A DNA stretch of 64,000 bases from positions 62,001 to 126,000 of the forward strand of contig CAKTXZ010000005.1 of assembly GCA_934632155.1 (NCBI GenBank), read 5' to 3'. The number at the start of each line of letters is the position of its first letter. The first letter of the stretch is position 1. Shown here piece after piece: positions 33,485 to 42,443 of this stretch. Origin of the DNA: an uncultured Clostridia bacterium (lineage in GTDB: Bacteria > Bacillota > Clostridia > Christensenellales > Aristaeellaceae). Position numbers and translations under genes: made by a program. The notes beneath the pieces were generated by a model. It was not told the origin of the DNA. It was given only the letters and a program-made list of their open reading frames with translations, and searched no databases.

Positions 33485-33910
33485 ATGAGGATACAGATTC
33501 GCTATCACGGCGATATGCAGCCGCTGGAAAAGCTGCCCAACGGGGATTGGATTGACCTGCGCGCGGCGGAAACGGTCACGCTGCGGCAGGGCGAATACCG
33601 CGCCGTTTCGCTGGGCGTATCGATGAAGCTGCCGGCCGGATATGAGGCGCATGTCGCGCCGCGCAGCTCGACCTTCAAGCGCTGGGGCGTGCTGATGGTC
33701 AACGGCGTGGGCGTGATCGACGAAAGCTATTGCGGCGACGGCGATGTGTGGGCCTTCCCGGCGTATGCCGTGCGGGATACCGTGATCGAGAAGGGCGACC
33801 GCATTTGCCAGTTCCGCATCATGCAAAAAATGCCGCCCGTGACGCTGGAAGCCGTCGAGCGCCTGCAGGATCAGGACAGGGGCGGCGTGGGCTCGACGGG
33901 CGCAAAATAA
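33485..33910 (+). CDS. dut: dUTP diphosphatase
   Basis: A 141-residue trimeric dUTPase hydrolysing dUTP to dUMP and pyrophosphate, keeping uracil out of DNA. Family motifs 1-5 are visible: IDLRAAE (motif 1), PRSSTFKRWGV (2), NGVGVIDESYCGD (3, with the catalytic Asp and uracil-binding region), KGDRICQFRI (4) and RGGVGSTG (5, the mobile phosphate-binding tail). The gene begins 3 bases after the nucleotidase stop. The combination supplies dUMP for thymidylate synthesis or onward breakdown. Confidence 0.95.
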   Translation: MRIQIRYHGDMQPLEKLPNGDWIDLRAAETVTLRQGEYRAVSLGVSMKLPAGYEAHVAPRSSTFKRWGVLMVNGVGVIDESYCGDGDVWAFPAYAVRDTVIEKGDRICQFRIMQKMPPVTLEAVERLQDQDRGGVGSTGAK

Positions 33911-33931
33911 ACATACAGGAGGAATGATTGC

Positions 33932-34636
33932 ATGGCAACGTTGCACAACACGGCTGAAAAGGGCGATTTCGCCCGGACGGTGCTCATGCCCGGGGATCCG
34001 CTGCGGGCAAAATTCATTGCCGATACATATCTGGAAGACGCACGGCTGGTGAACAATGTGCGCGGCATTCAAGGGTATACGGGCCGCTATAAGGGGAAGG
34101 ATGTTTCCGTCATGGCGTCCGGCATGGGCATGCCCTCCATCGGCATCTATTCCTATGAGCTGTATCAGCACTACGGCGTGGAAAACATCATTCGCGTGGG
34201 CTCCGCGGGGCTTATCGCGCCGTTTTTGAAGGTGCGCAGCGTAGTGGCGGGTATGAGCGCGTATTCCAATTCGAATTACGGCGCGCAGTTCGGCTTCCGG
34301 GGTAATCTGGCCCCCTGCTGCTCGTTTGAGCTGCTGGAGAAGGCGGTGGCCGCGGCGCGCCGGATGGGCGTTGCGATGCCCGTCGGGCCGGTCTATTCGA
34401 CGGACGCGTTCTATGACGAAACCACGCCCAAGCCTACCGAGGTGCTCAAGGGGCTGGGCGTGCTGGCGGTTGAAATGGAGGCCTACGCGCTGTATCTGAA
34501 CGCCGCGCGGGCAGGCAAAAATGCGCTGGCGCTGCTGACTATTTCGGATAATCCCTTTACCGGCGAAAGCCTGACGCCGCAGGAGGTGCGCGAAACCTTC
34601 ACGCAGATGATGGAAATCGCGCTGGAGATCGCATGA
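33932..34636 (+). CDS. deoD: Purine-nucleoside phosphorylase DeoD
   Basis: 234 residues of the hexameric trimer-of-dimers PNP family: TVLMPGDPLRAKFIAD near the N-terminus, RVGSAGLI, VEMEAYALY (nucleoside-binding glutamates) and TISDNPFTGE with the catalytic aspartate. It converts purine (deoxy)nucleosides plus phosphate to base and (deoxy)ribose 1-phosphate. AGGAGGA precedes the ATG. Its stop overlaps the next gene start as ATGA. Confidence 0.95.
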   Translation: MATLHNTAEKGDFARTVLMPGDPLRAKFIADTYLEDARLVNNVRGIQGYTGRYKGKDVSVMASGMGMPSIGIYSYELYQHYGVENIIRVGSAGLIAPFLKVRSVVAGMSAYSNSNYGAQFGFRGNLAPCCSFELLEKAVAAARRMGVAMPVGPVYSTDAFYDETTPKPTEVLKGLGVLAVEMEAYALYLNAARAGKNALALLTISDNPFTGESLTPQEVRETFTQMMEIALEIA

Positions 34637-35061
34637 GGGCGCTGGTCAGCGCCTGCCTGCTGGGCGTTTGCTGCCGCTATGACGGCAAAAGCAAGCCGTG
34701 CCCCGCCGTGATGGCGCTTTCAAAGGAGCATGAGCTGATTCCCGTTTGCCCGGAGCAGCTCGGCGGGCTGCCGACGCCGCGCATGCCTGCCGAGGTGCGC
34801 GGAGGGGCGGTGGTGCGCCGGGACGGCGAGGACGTGACGGCGGCCTTTGAGCGCGGCGCGCAGGAGGCTGCGCGGCTGTACGCGCTCCTTGGCTGCGACG
34901 CGGCTATTCTCAAAAGCAACAGCCCCAGCTGCGGCAGCGGCAGCCGATACGACGGCACGTTTACCGGCGCGCTGACGCGGGGCGACGGCATGACGGCGGC
35001 GCTGCTTAAGCAAATCGGCGCGCGCGTGCTGACCGAGCAGGAAGCGGAGGAAGGGCTGTAG
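34633..35061 (+). CDS. DUF523-family protein
   Basis: 142 residues with the DUF523 pattern: SACLLGVCCRYDGKSK at the start, PVCPEQLGGLPTPR, and LKSNSPSCGSG. The conserved cysteines in CLLGVCCRYDG, VCPEQ and SPSCG suggest metal or Fe-S binding; a biochemical role is not established. Translationally coupled to deoD by an ATGA overlap, so it may act in nucleoside or sulfur-related metabolism, but that is only inference. Confidence 0.85.
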   Translation: MRALVSACLLGVCCRYDGKSKPCPAVMALSKEHELIPVCPEQLGGLPTPRMPAEVRGGAVVRRDGEDVTAAFERGAQEAARLYALLGCDAAILKSNSPSCGSGSRYDGTFTGALTRGDGMTAALLKQIGARVLTEQEAEEGL

Positions 35062-35177
35062 GCGGTTAAAGCGGCTGCTTTTTCTTCGCGCTGCGCGATC
35101 GACGCGGGCCTTGAACGGCGCTTCCGGCCATGTGCTTCGCTGCTTCCGGCGCAGTGGACAAAAATGACGGACAAACG

Positions 35178-35227
35178 ATACGCGCTCTGATTCGCGGGCC
35201 AAACGGCCTGCGGGTCGGAGCGCGTAT
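35178..35227. terminator. Bidirectional terminator between convergent operons
   Basis: ATACGCGCTC and GAGCGCGTAT outer arms plus an inner CGCGGGCC/GGCCTGCG stem. GCTTTTG follows on the plus strand and CGTTTG on the minus strand. It separates the deoD operon from the AraC sensor-regulator. Confidence 0.65.
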
Positions 35228-35245
35228 GCTTTTGCCGGCAAACGG

Positions 35246-37552
35246 TCAGCCGTTATCGGCTGCGTTTTTTCCGAACCGCTGGCGGTATTCCTTGGGCGTG
35301 AGCCCCGTTGTGCTTTTGAAGCGCTTGGAGAAGCTGGACACGCTGTAATAGCCGACGGCTTCGGCAATTTCCACGACGGATTGATCCGTTTCGGCCAGCA
35401 GCTCCTTGGCATAGTTTGTGCGCAGCTCCACCAGATAGTCCATCGGCAGCTTGCCCGTGTACTTCTGAAAGGCGCGGGTGAAGCTGGAATTGGACAGGCC
35501 GATCTCCTGCGCGGTCAGGGAAAAGGAAAAGCCGGGATTGGCAAACCGGCGCTGACGCTCAATATCGCGCAGGATATCCGCCATGTCATACTTTTGCTTC
35601 TGACAGAGCGCCTGCGTGGTAAGATTCTGCAATTCGTCGGTAAAATCAATCACATCGTCCTGAAACTGGATGTTCATAATCATCGAGAGCAGATTGCCGT
35701 TGCGCAGCGTTCGCGTCGCTTTGCTTTGGCGGTTGAGGGCGTCCAGCACGACGTTATACATTTCAAAGCAGATATGGCGGCTGTTGTACAGCGGCCAATT
35801 ATATTGCAAAAACAGCTTCTTCAGCTTGCTCATCGCCTCGTCCAGCGCGAGCAGATTTTCCTGCGCGACGGCGCGGGTGATTTCGCCCAGCAGCTCCTGC
35901 ACGGGCTTTTGAATGGCGATGAAGGAATGGTCGATATCCTCAAAAAGGGTGACGCGGCGGCCGGTCAGATGGCAAAAGTCAAGGGCGGAGTGCGCCTCAA
36001 AGCAGGAATAGCCGATCTGCTCCAGCGTGCGCGCCATGCGCCCCGCGCCCAGCACAAGGGGCAGATTGCTTTCGGAAACGGCCACCTGACAGGCGCGTTC
36101 CACATCGCGCATGGAAACGGCGGCATGCTCGGGAAAGGCAAGCACGCAGACCAGCTGGCGCAGCGGTGAAAAGGGCAGCAGATAGTATTCCGCGCTGCTG
36201 CGAAGGTTTTCCAGAATGCTGTCGAACAGCTCGTGCTCCGCCGCGAGGCCCGTCGCGTCCTCCAGCAGCAGCACGCACCAGCCGCTTTTCTGAAGGGGAA
36301 TGTCCAGCTCCCGCGCGCGGCGGGCGTATTCCTCCTCGCCTGAAAGCTTTTGATTGAGCACGTCCATCCAGAATTCCTTTTGCAGCATGGCGGCGTAATT
36401 CTTTTCGTTTTCGGAATATCGCTGAACGCGGCTGTACAATTCGTCCATGACGCCGTGAATGAGCTGAAACTCGTTGGATACCTCGCTTCGCGGGGAGGCG
36501 GTAATTTTGCCCGTGTCGGACAGGTAATGGTAATAGCTTTTTGCGATCTGGTAAATATCGTGCAGCGGCGCATAGTGCTTGTTGATGAAAACGCTCATCA
36601 GCACAATATCCAGCAGCAGCGCCAGCGCAAGCGCCAGCATCAGCAGCAGCATTCCCCGGCCAAAGGCGCTGGGCAGCAGCGCCATGTCCGTCAGCAGCAC
36701 GATCTGCCAGTCCGTCTGATCCATCGCCTGCGTCTGAATGCAGTAGGAAACGCCGTTCAGGCTGCATTTGCGCTGCCCGCGCACCGCGTCATCCGAAAGG
36801 CCGTTCAGCGCGGCGGTGCAAAAAAGCCGGTTTCCCGCATCGTCATAGATCATTACGCCGCTGCCGTCGGAAACGTAGGCGGCGCTTTGCAGGCTGGCGA
36901 CAATATCCTCCATGCGCATCTCCACGACGCTCAGCAGCGCCACATCGCCGCCGCGCTTGTATACCGGGGCGGAATAGAGTACGACGCTGGCGTTCGTATC
37001 GGGAAGCGTATGCTTGTCGGCCGCCAGAAAGGTTTCCATTTTTGCGCCTGTAACGGCGTCCAGATAATTTTGCCCGTTCAGGGTGAGGTAAACATAGCTT
37101 GCGTTCAGCGCCTTTTCATCACGGGCGAAAAAGGTCAGCAGCGTCAGGTTGGAGCGGCTGTAGAGCCAGCGATCGCCGCTGTAGTGCAGGTAGATATTGC
37201 TGATTAAGTCGTTCGTGCCGCAGTACAGATCGATTAACCGGAGAAAATCCCGGCGCTCGGCGATGGAGGGCGTTTGCCCGGAGGCGTGGAGCGCGGAAAT
37301 CGTTTGATTTTCCGCCAGCAGCTGGTTGATCTTGCGAATTTCACTGAGCTGGAAGTTTACGTGCGCCACGCCGCTTTCCAGATTCTTCTGCTGAATATCC
37401 AGCGCCTTTTCCTGAACGGAGGAATAATAAACCAAAAAGAATGTCACGCACGCCGCCATCAGCGGCAGGAAAATGAAACAAAAGGAGCTGAAAAAGAGCT
37501 GAAGGTAGTTTTTGCCCGCGTTTCGGAAATTGGCCTTTTGCCGGAGGCTCAT
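35246..37552 (-). CDS. Membrane-anchored AraC-family sensor-regulator
   Basis: A 768-residue protein: transmembrane helix 1 (about 17-42), an extracytoplasmic sensing domain (about 43-298, dCache-like by position), helix 2 (about 299-323), a cytoplasmic linker of about 330 residues, and a C-terminal AraC double helix-turn-helix (about 665-760; IGLSNSSFTRAFQKYTGK and VVEIAEAVGYYSVSSFSKRF). Such one-protein membrane regulators in Firmicutes commonly sit beside LplB/LplC-type polysaccharide importers, as here (divergent). The start has GGAGGG upstream; further upstream frame is open but includes the promoter. It probably senses an external sugar and activates the importer at 37864-41363. Confidence 0.88.
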   Translation of the reverse strand: MSLRQKANFRNAGKNYLQLFFSSFCFIFLPLMAACVTFFLVYYSSVQEKALDIQQKNLESGVAHVNFQLSEIRKINQLLAENQTISALHASGQTPSIAERRDFLRLIDLYCGTNDLISNIYLHYSGDRWLYSRSNLTLLTFFARDEKALNASYVYLTLNGQNYLDAVTGAKMETFLAADKHTLPDTNASVVLYSAPVYKRGGDVALLSVVEMRMEDIVASLQSAAYVSDGSGVMIYDDAGNRLFCTAALNGLSDDAVRGQRKCSLNGVSYCIQTQAMDQTDWQIVLLTDMALLPSAFGRGMLLLMLALALALLLDIVLMSVFINKHYAPLHDIYQIAKSYYHYLSDTGKITASPRSEVSNEFQLIHGVMDELYSRVQRYSENEKNYAAMLQKEFWMDVLNQKLSGEEEYARRARELDIPLQKSGWCVLLLEDATGLAAEHELFDSILENLRSSAEYYLLPFSPLRQLVCVLAFPEHAAVSMRDVERACQVAVSESNLPLVLGAGRMARTLEQIGYSCFEAHSALDFCHLTGRRVTLFEDIDHSFIAIQKPVQELLGEITRAVAQENLLALDEAMSKLKKLFLQYNWPLYNSRHICFEMYNVVLDALNRQSKATRTLRNGNLLSMIMNIQFQDDVIDFTDELQNLTTQALCQKQKYDMADILRDIERQRRFANPGFSFSLTAQEIGLSNSSFTRAFQKYTGKLPMDYLVELRTNYAKELLAETDQSVVEIAEAVGYYSVSSFSKRFKSTTGLTPKEYRQRFGKNAADNG

Positions 37553-37640
37553 GCGGCCTTCCCTCCTGTTCTGCGTATAGGGCGTGAAGCATGGTCGCCG
37601 TGCTGAGGCGGCGCTGCTTGCGGATGCACCGAATGGTTTC

Positions 37641-37669
37641 ATTATATACGAATTGCTTTGGCTGCGCAA
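37641..37669 (-). promoter_or_regulatory. Promoter for the sensor-regulator
   Basis: On the minus strand TTGCGC (37669-37664), 17-base spacer, TATAAT (37646-37641). On the plus strand the importer has no strong match; TTGACT near 37776 with TATCGT 18 bases later is a weak candidate, consistent with activator dependence. Confidence 0.6.
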
Positions 37670-37863
37670 GGATTCGGCGTTTGTCACTTTTTGCATGGAA
37701 TTGTCTTCATTTTTAACTTATTCGGTCGAATACGAGCGTGAATTATACATCCTTCGGCGTGCAAAAACGAAGGATTGACTTTCTGCGCTGCGGCGGCGTA
37801 TCGTATTTGCACAGGGCGGACGAACCGAAACGCTCATTGCACACGGAGGAGGACGACACATTC

Positions 37864-38805
37864 ATGACTATGCTGACCGGGCGTTCATGCCTTCGCAGAA
37901 CGGCCATCCGGCTTCGACGAAACTGGGGGCTGCTGCTGTTGCTGCTGCCTTCGTTGATTTTTGCGGCGATTTTCATGTATCGCCCGATGGTGGGCATCCT
38001 GATTGCCTTTAAGAATTACAAGCCTGCCAAGGGGATTCTGGGCAGTCCGTGGGCGGCGGAGCACGGGCTGAAATATTTCAGGATGTTCTTTGAAACCTAT
38101 AACTGCTGGACGGTAATCTGGAACACCGTCGCAATCAGCCTATACGCGCTGGCGGCGGGCTTTCCGATTCCGATTGTTTTCGCGCTGCTGCTCAACCAAA
38201 TGCAGCGCCAGCGCTACAAAAAGGTGGTGCAAACGGTCACCTATGCGCCGCATTTCATTTCCATGGTGGTGCTGGTGGGCATTATCCGCATCGTGTTTGC
38301 GCCAAGCTCTGGGCTGGTGAATCTGGCGCTGGACGCGATGGGCATGAAAAAGATCATGTTCCTTACCAGCCCCGAATGGTTTCGGCATCTTTACGTCTGG
38401 TCGGGCGTGTGGCAGAGCACGGGTTGGAATTCGATTATCTACATCGCCGCGCTTTCCAATGTCAGCCCCGAGCTGCACGAGGCGGCCAAGGTGGACGGCG
38501 CGTCCAAGCTTCAGCGCATTTTGTATGTGGATTTTCCCAGCATTCTGCCCACCGCCGTGACGCTGCTTATTCTCAACACCGGCAAGATCATGACCGTCGG
38601 CTTCGAGAAGGTCTATCTGATGCAGACGAGCCTGAATCTTTCTACCTCGGAGGTGCTTTCCACATACGTGTACAAAATCGGCCTGATTAACGGGCAGTTC
38701 TCGCTTTCCACCGCCGTGGGGCTGTTCAATTCGGCGGTGAACCTGCTGATGCTCTTGATTGTCAACTTCATTTCCCGCCGCCTGACGGACACCAGCCTGT
38801 GGTGA
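37864..38805 (+). CDS. ABC sugar importer permease 1 (LplB-type)
   Basis: A 313-residue polytopic protein with six predicted helices and the permease EAA loop: LHEAAKVDGASKLQRILYVD. The N-terminal WGLLLLLLPSLIFAAIFMY and PMVGILIAFKNYKPAKG are characteristic of the LplB/YtfP-like polysaccharide ABC family. It imports an oligosaccharide bound by the lipoprotein-like partner at 39813. The frame is open about 42 codons upstream, but GGAGGAGG precedes the ATG at 37864; an ATG at 37870 is also possible. No ATPase gene is in the locus; such systems share a general MsmK-like ATPase. Confidence 0.9.
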   Translation: MTMLTGRSCLRRTAIRLRRNWGLLLLLLPSLIFAAIFMYRPMVGILIAFKNYKPAKGILGSPWAAEHGLKYFRMFFETYNCWTVIWNTVAISLYALAAGFPIPIVFALLLNQMQRQRYKKVVQTVTYAPHFISMVVLVGIIRIVFAPSSGLVNLALDAMGMKKIMFLTSPEWFRHLYVWSGVWQSTGWNSIIYIAALSNVSPELHEAAKVDGASKLQRILYVDFPSILPTAVTLLILNTGKIMTVGFEKVYLMQTSLNLSTSEVLSTYVYKIGLINGQFSLSTAVGLFNSAVNLLMLLIVNFISRRLTDTSLW

Positions 38806-38818
38806 GGAGGACTCAGCC

Positions 38819-39742
38819 ATGCAGAATGTGAAAACCAAGGAAGCGAAAGAGAAGCTTCGCGCCATCAGGCCGGGGCGCGCCGACCGCGTGTTTGACGTTA
38901 TCAATGTGATCGTGCTGGGCATTGCGCTGCTGATAACGGCGTATCCGCTCTATTTTATCCTCATTGCCTCCGTCAGCGACCCGATGCTGGTCAATGCGGG
39001 AAAGGTGCTTTTGTATCCCAAGGGGCTGACGCTGCTGGGCTATGAACGCATTTTCTCCATCGACAGCGTGATGGTGGGCTATAAGAACACGATTCTCTAT
39101 ACCGCGACGGGTACGCTGATGAGTCTGGCGCTGACGCTGACGGGCGGGTATGCGCTTTCGCGTCAATCGCTGCCCTTCCGAAAATTTTTTACAAGCGTGT
39201 TTACCATTACCATGTTCCTGCATGGCGGTACCATTCCGATGTACCTGCTCATTAAGAAGCTGGGGCTGCTGGACAGCATGTGGGCGGTGATTTTGCCCGG
39301 CGCGCTGAGCGTATGGAACATGATTATCGCCAGAACCTTTTACACCGCCAATATTACCGAGGATTTGCAGGGCGCGGCGGATATCGACGGCTGCGGGCAG
39401 ATTCGCTTCTTCTTCGTCATCGCCATGCCGCTGACCAAGGCGCTTGTCGCCATTCTGGCGCTGTACTATATGGTCGGCTATTGGAACAGCTATTTCAGCG
39501 CGGTGATGTACCTCAAATCCGCTTCGCGTTTCCCGCTGCAGCTTGTGCTGCGCGAGATTCTGATTATGGATCAGAATCAGGAGATGCTCAACGATATGTG
39601 GGATATCATCGAGCGCCAGAAGACCGCCGAGCTGGTGAAATACGGCGTGATTATCGTTTCCACGCTGCCGCTGATGTGCATATATCCCTTTGTGCAGAAA
39701 TTCTTCATCAAGGGCGTGATGATCGGCTCGCTCAAGGGCTGA
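38819..39742 (+). CDS. ABC sugar importer permease 2 (LplC/YtcP-type)
   Basis: 307 residues, six helices, with the EAA-like loop DLQGAADIDGCGQIRFFFVI and the C-terminal FFIKGVMIGSLKG that marks the LplC/YtcP subgroup. It pairs with permease 1, ending 14 bases before it begins (GAGGAGG ribosome binding site in the gap). Together they form the membrane channel of a carbohydrate importer. Confidence 0.9.
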   Translation: MQNVKTKEAKEKLRAIRPGRADRVFDVINVIVLGIALLITAYPLYFILIASVSDPMLVNAGKVLLYPKGLTLLGYERIFSIDSVMVGYKNTILYTATGTLMSLALTLTGGYALSRQSLPFRKFFTSVFTITMFLHGGTIPMYLLIKKLGLLDSMWAVILPGALSVWNMIIARTFYTANITEDLQGAADIDGCGQIRFFFVIAMPLTKALVAILALYYMVGYWNSYFSAVMYLKSASRFPLQLVLREILIMDQNQEMLNDMWDIIERQKTAELVKYGVIIVSTLPLMCIYPFVQKFFIKGVMIGSLKG

Positions 39743-39812
39743 TGAAAACGCGCCGCCCAATCGTTTTCTGCCTGCCGGGTGCAGGTAAAAATATTGCAAG
39801 GAGGAATTCCCC

Positions 39813-41363
39813 ATGAAACGAATCGTCGCCCTGCTGCTTGCTCTGCTGCTGCTCACGCCCCTGTTTGGCGCCGCGGCGGAGGACAAGCCCACCCTGACCA
39901 TCTTTGTCGGCACGGAAACCTACACGCCCGACGACATCAACACCATGCAGCTTTTCCAAAAGGCGGAGGCCGCCACCGGCGTGCACATCAACTGGAGCAC
40001 GGTGCCCGGCTCCTCCTATGCCGATAAGCTGGGCACCATTCTGGCCACCGACGACCTGCCCGACGTGATTTTCGGCGGCGTTTCCTCCAATCAGCTGGTG
40101 CAGTACGGCGAAGCCGGCTCCTTCATTCCCATGGAGGACCTGCTGACGCCCGAGCTGATGCCCAACCTCTGCGCGATTTTGGAAAAACGCCCCGAGGTAA
40201 AGCAGTTTATTACGGCGCCCGACGGCCATATCTACGGCCTGCCCCGCATTACCGAGGGCTTGTGGAATCAGGTAGATCGTATCTATTCCATCAACGAGCA
40301 GTGGCTCAAGAATGTAGATATGCAGATGCCCTCGAACCTGAAGGAATTCAAGGACATGCTCATTGCCTTCCGCGATAAGGACCCCAACGGCAACGGCCTG
40401 AAGGATGAAATTCCCTTTACCTTTGCAGGCGGAAGCTTCTCCGTCGCGGTGTTTGAGTACATTTTTTCTGCGTACGGCATCGGCATGAGCGGCTCCCTGC
40501 TGGATGTGCAGGACGGCAAGGTCGTGTGTGTGGCGCAGGATGAACGCTTCGCCGACGCGATTCGCTATATCGCCGATCTGTATGCCGAGGGGCTGATTGA
40601 CCCCGACGCGTTTGTAATGGACGGCAGCCAGTGGAAGGCGAAGATGAACAACGAGGCCGTGATTGTCGGCGTTTCGCCCAACTGGGATCACAACGACCAT
40701 ATCGCCAATGCCGATGTTCGTGCGCAGTACACTTTCATGAAGCCGCTGGGCGGCGATAACGGCGAGGCTCCCGTTGTCTATTCCCCCACGATGTACGGTC
40801 TGGCCCGCGGCTTTGGCGTGATTACCAAGGAATGCAAGGATCCGCAGCTGGCCGCCAAGTGGCTGGATTACTGGTACGATTGCATTAATTCGATCGAGGC
40901 CTCTGAGGGCTGCATCGGCGAGCGTCAGTATTATGACGAAAACGGCACCATCCTCACGGGCAATCCCGATACCTCCGCCGTTGGCGCGCTCATGCCCCGC
41001 GCGCAGACGTGCCTGAACCCCTACACCTGCCGTGCCATGCTCAAGGAATACTACGAGCAGAAGATCGTGGCCATTCCCTCCACCTTCCCCAAGGTCGACT
41101 TCATTACCGCGAACGTTCTGCCCTACGCGGACAAGGATCCCTTCAACACCAAGCTGTATTACACGCTGGAGGAAAGCGAAACGATCTCCATGCTGCAGCC
41201 CTCCATCAAGAACTATATCAACAGCAAGTGCGCCGAATGGATCATGAAGGGCGGCGTTGATGCGGAATGGGATGAATTCCAGAATACCCTGAAGAAGATG
41301 AAGCTCGACGAATACCTTGCCACGCAGCAGGGAGCGTACGATCGGATGTACAACGTGCAGTAA
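39813..41363 (+). CDS. Extracellular solute-binding protein of the LplABC-type importer
   Basis: 516 residues with a signal peptide (MKRIVALLLALLLLTPLFGA) and a two-lobed family 1 binding fold; DDLPDVIFGG, DGHIYGLPRI, DPNGNGLKDEIPFTFAGG (a calcium-loop-like segment) and the C-terminal GAYDRMYNV are typical. Odd: the signal has no lipobox cysteine (the cut would fall near AAA-ED), whereas most Firmicute binding proteins of this family are lipoproteins. Either the protein is retained some other way or it is released. GGAGGA precedes the ATG. The ligand is unknown, probably an oligosaccharide. Confidence 0.9.
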   Translation: MKRIVALLLALLLLTPLFGAAAEDKPTLTIFVGTETYTPDDINTMQLFQKAEAATGVHINWSTVPGSSYADKLGTILATDDLPDVIFGGVSSNQLVQYGEAGSFIPMEDLLTPELMPNLCAILEKRPEVKQFITAPDGHIYGLPRITEGLWNQVDRIYSINEQWLKNVDMQMPSNLKEFKDMLIAFRDKDPNGNGLKDEIPFTFAGGSFSVAVFEYIFSAYGIGMSGSLLDVQDGKVVCVAQDERFADAIRYIADLYAEGLIDPDAFVMDGSQWKAKMNNEAVIVGVSPNWDHNDHIANADVRAQYTFMKPLGGDNGEAPVVYSPTMYGLARGFGVITKECKDPQLAAKWLDYWYDCINSIEASEGCIGERQYYDENGTILTGNPDTSAVGALMPRAQTCLNPYTCRAMLKEYYEQKIVAIPSTFPKVDFITANVLPYADKDPFNTKLYYTLEESETISMLQPSIKNYINSKCAEWIMKGGVDAEWDEFQNTLKKMKLDEYLATQQGAYDRMYNVQ

Positions 41364-41521
41364 CCGGCGCGCGCTTCTGAATGAACCGGCCTGCGTTTTC
41401 GGCGGCTTTGCCCGCGCGGATACGGCCTGAAATCGCTATTGGCCGCGGGCAAGCCATCGCAGGCCAAGCTGATGGAAGCGATGTCGTCTCGTTTGGAGGA
41501 ACACACGAAGGAAACGCATTG

Positions 41522-41553
41522 CGCCGCCGTCGGTCTCCGACCGGCGGCGGCCT
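41522..41553 (+). terminator. Hairpin before the PHP gene
   Basis: CGCCGCCG...CGGCGGCGG stem with inner CGG/CCG pairs, without T-run, about 160 bases after the binding-protein stop and 20 before the PHP start. It may end the importer transcript, or partly cover the PHP ribosome binding site (GGAGGTG at 41559). Confidence 0.4.
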
Positions 41554-41572
41554 TGCACGGAGGTGCGCTTGT

Positions 41573-42361
41573 ATGTTTGCCTTGGACCATGATTATCATA
41601 TTCATACGACCCTATCGACCTGCTGCCACGACCCGAACATGACGCCGGAGCGGCTGATTCCCGTTTGCCGGGAGGAGGGACGCAAGGAAATCGTTTTGAC
41701 CAACCATTTCTGGGACGCGTTGATGCCGGGCGCGGACGCGTGGTATGGCCCGCAGGATCTGGCGCATGTACGAAAAATCCTGCCCCTGCCCGAGGAAACG
41801 GATATTCTGGTGCATTTTGGCTGCGAAACCGAGTTTTGCGGCGGGAAAAAGATCGGCATTTCGCCGGAAAGCTACGATGCGTTCGAATTCATCATCGTGC
41901 CCTTCGACCATCTGCACAATCATTTCTCCCGTCCGGTCGACTGCACCACGCCCGAGCAGGTAGCCGCGCTGTACATGGATCATTTTGAGGATCTATTGCA
42001 GCTTGACCTGCCGTGGCGGAAGATAGGCATCGCGCATCTGACCTGCTCGCTGACCTACCCCGGCCCGCGGCTGCATGAGGTGTTCGAGCATATGGACGCC
42101 GCGCGGCTGAGCAGATGCTTTGATTTCCTGGCCGCCAAGGGCGCGGGCGTGGAATTGAACGCCGATTGCTTTAAGCCCGGCTGGGAGACGTATCGCGATA
42201 CGTTTTTGTCTGTTTACCGGCTGGCCGAGCGCAGCGGCTGCAAATTCTATTGCGGCTCGGACGCGCATGCGCTGGCAACGCTCAGAACGCTGCGCCCCAA
42301 CCTGGCGCCCGTGGTTGAGGCGTTGGGGCTGACGGAGGCGCATCGGTTTTACCTGCCTTAA
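41573..42361 (+). CDS. PHP-domain phosphoesterase (histidinol-phosphatase-like)
   Basis: 262 residues of the polymerase-and-histidinol-phosphatase fold: DHDYHIHTTLS (HxH metal motif), VLTNHFWD, a central VHFGCETEF and DHLHNHF, and the terminal YCGSDAHAL (SDAH). Family members are trinuclear metal phosphatases. The context (after a sugar importer, no his genes nearby) suggests a sugar-phosphate or other small-molecule phosphatase rather than histidinol phosphatase. GGAGGTG is nine bases before the ATG; the open frame upstream lacks a signal. Confidence 0.8.
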   Translation: MFALDHDYHIHTTLSTCCHDPNMTPERLIPVCREEGRKEIVLTNHFWDALMPGADAWYGPQDLAHVRKILPLPEETDILVHFGCETEFCGGKKIGISPESYDAFEFIIVPFDHLHNHFSRPVDCTTPEQVAALYMDHFEDLLQLDLPWRKIGIAHLTCSLTYPGPRLHEVFEHMDAARLSRCFDFLAAKGAGVELNADCFKPGWETYRDTFLSVYRLAERSGCKFYCGSDAHALATLRTLRPNLAPVVEALGLTEAHRFYLP

Positions 42362-42372
42362 GCGAAAAATGC

Positions 42373-42408
42373 GGCCGCGGGACGGGCGAGCGTTCCGCGG
42401 CGCGTTTT
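42373..42408 (+). terminator. Terminator after the PHP gene
   Basis: GCCGCGGGAC/GTTCCGCGGC stem (one G-T pair) followed by GCGTTTT, 12 bases past the PHP stop. Confidence 0.6.
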
Positions 42409-42443
42409 GAGCCGAAAAAAGCTGCAAGCGAGGACTATAGATC

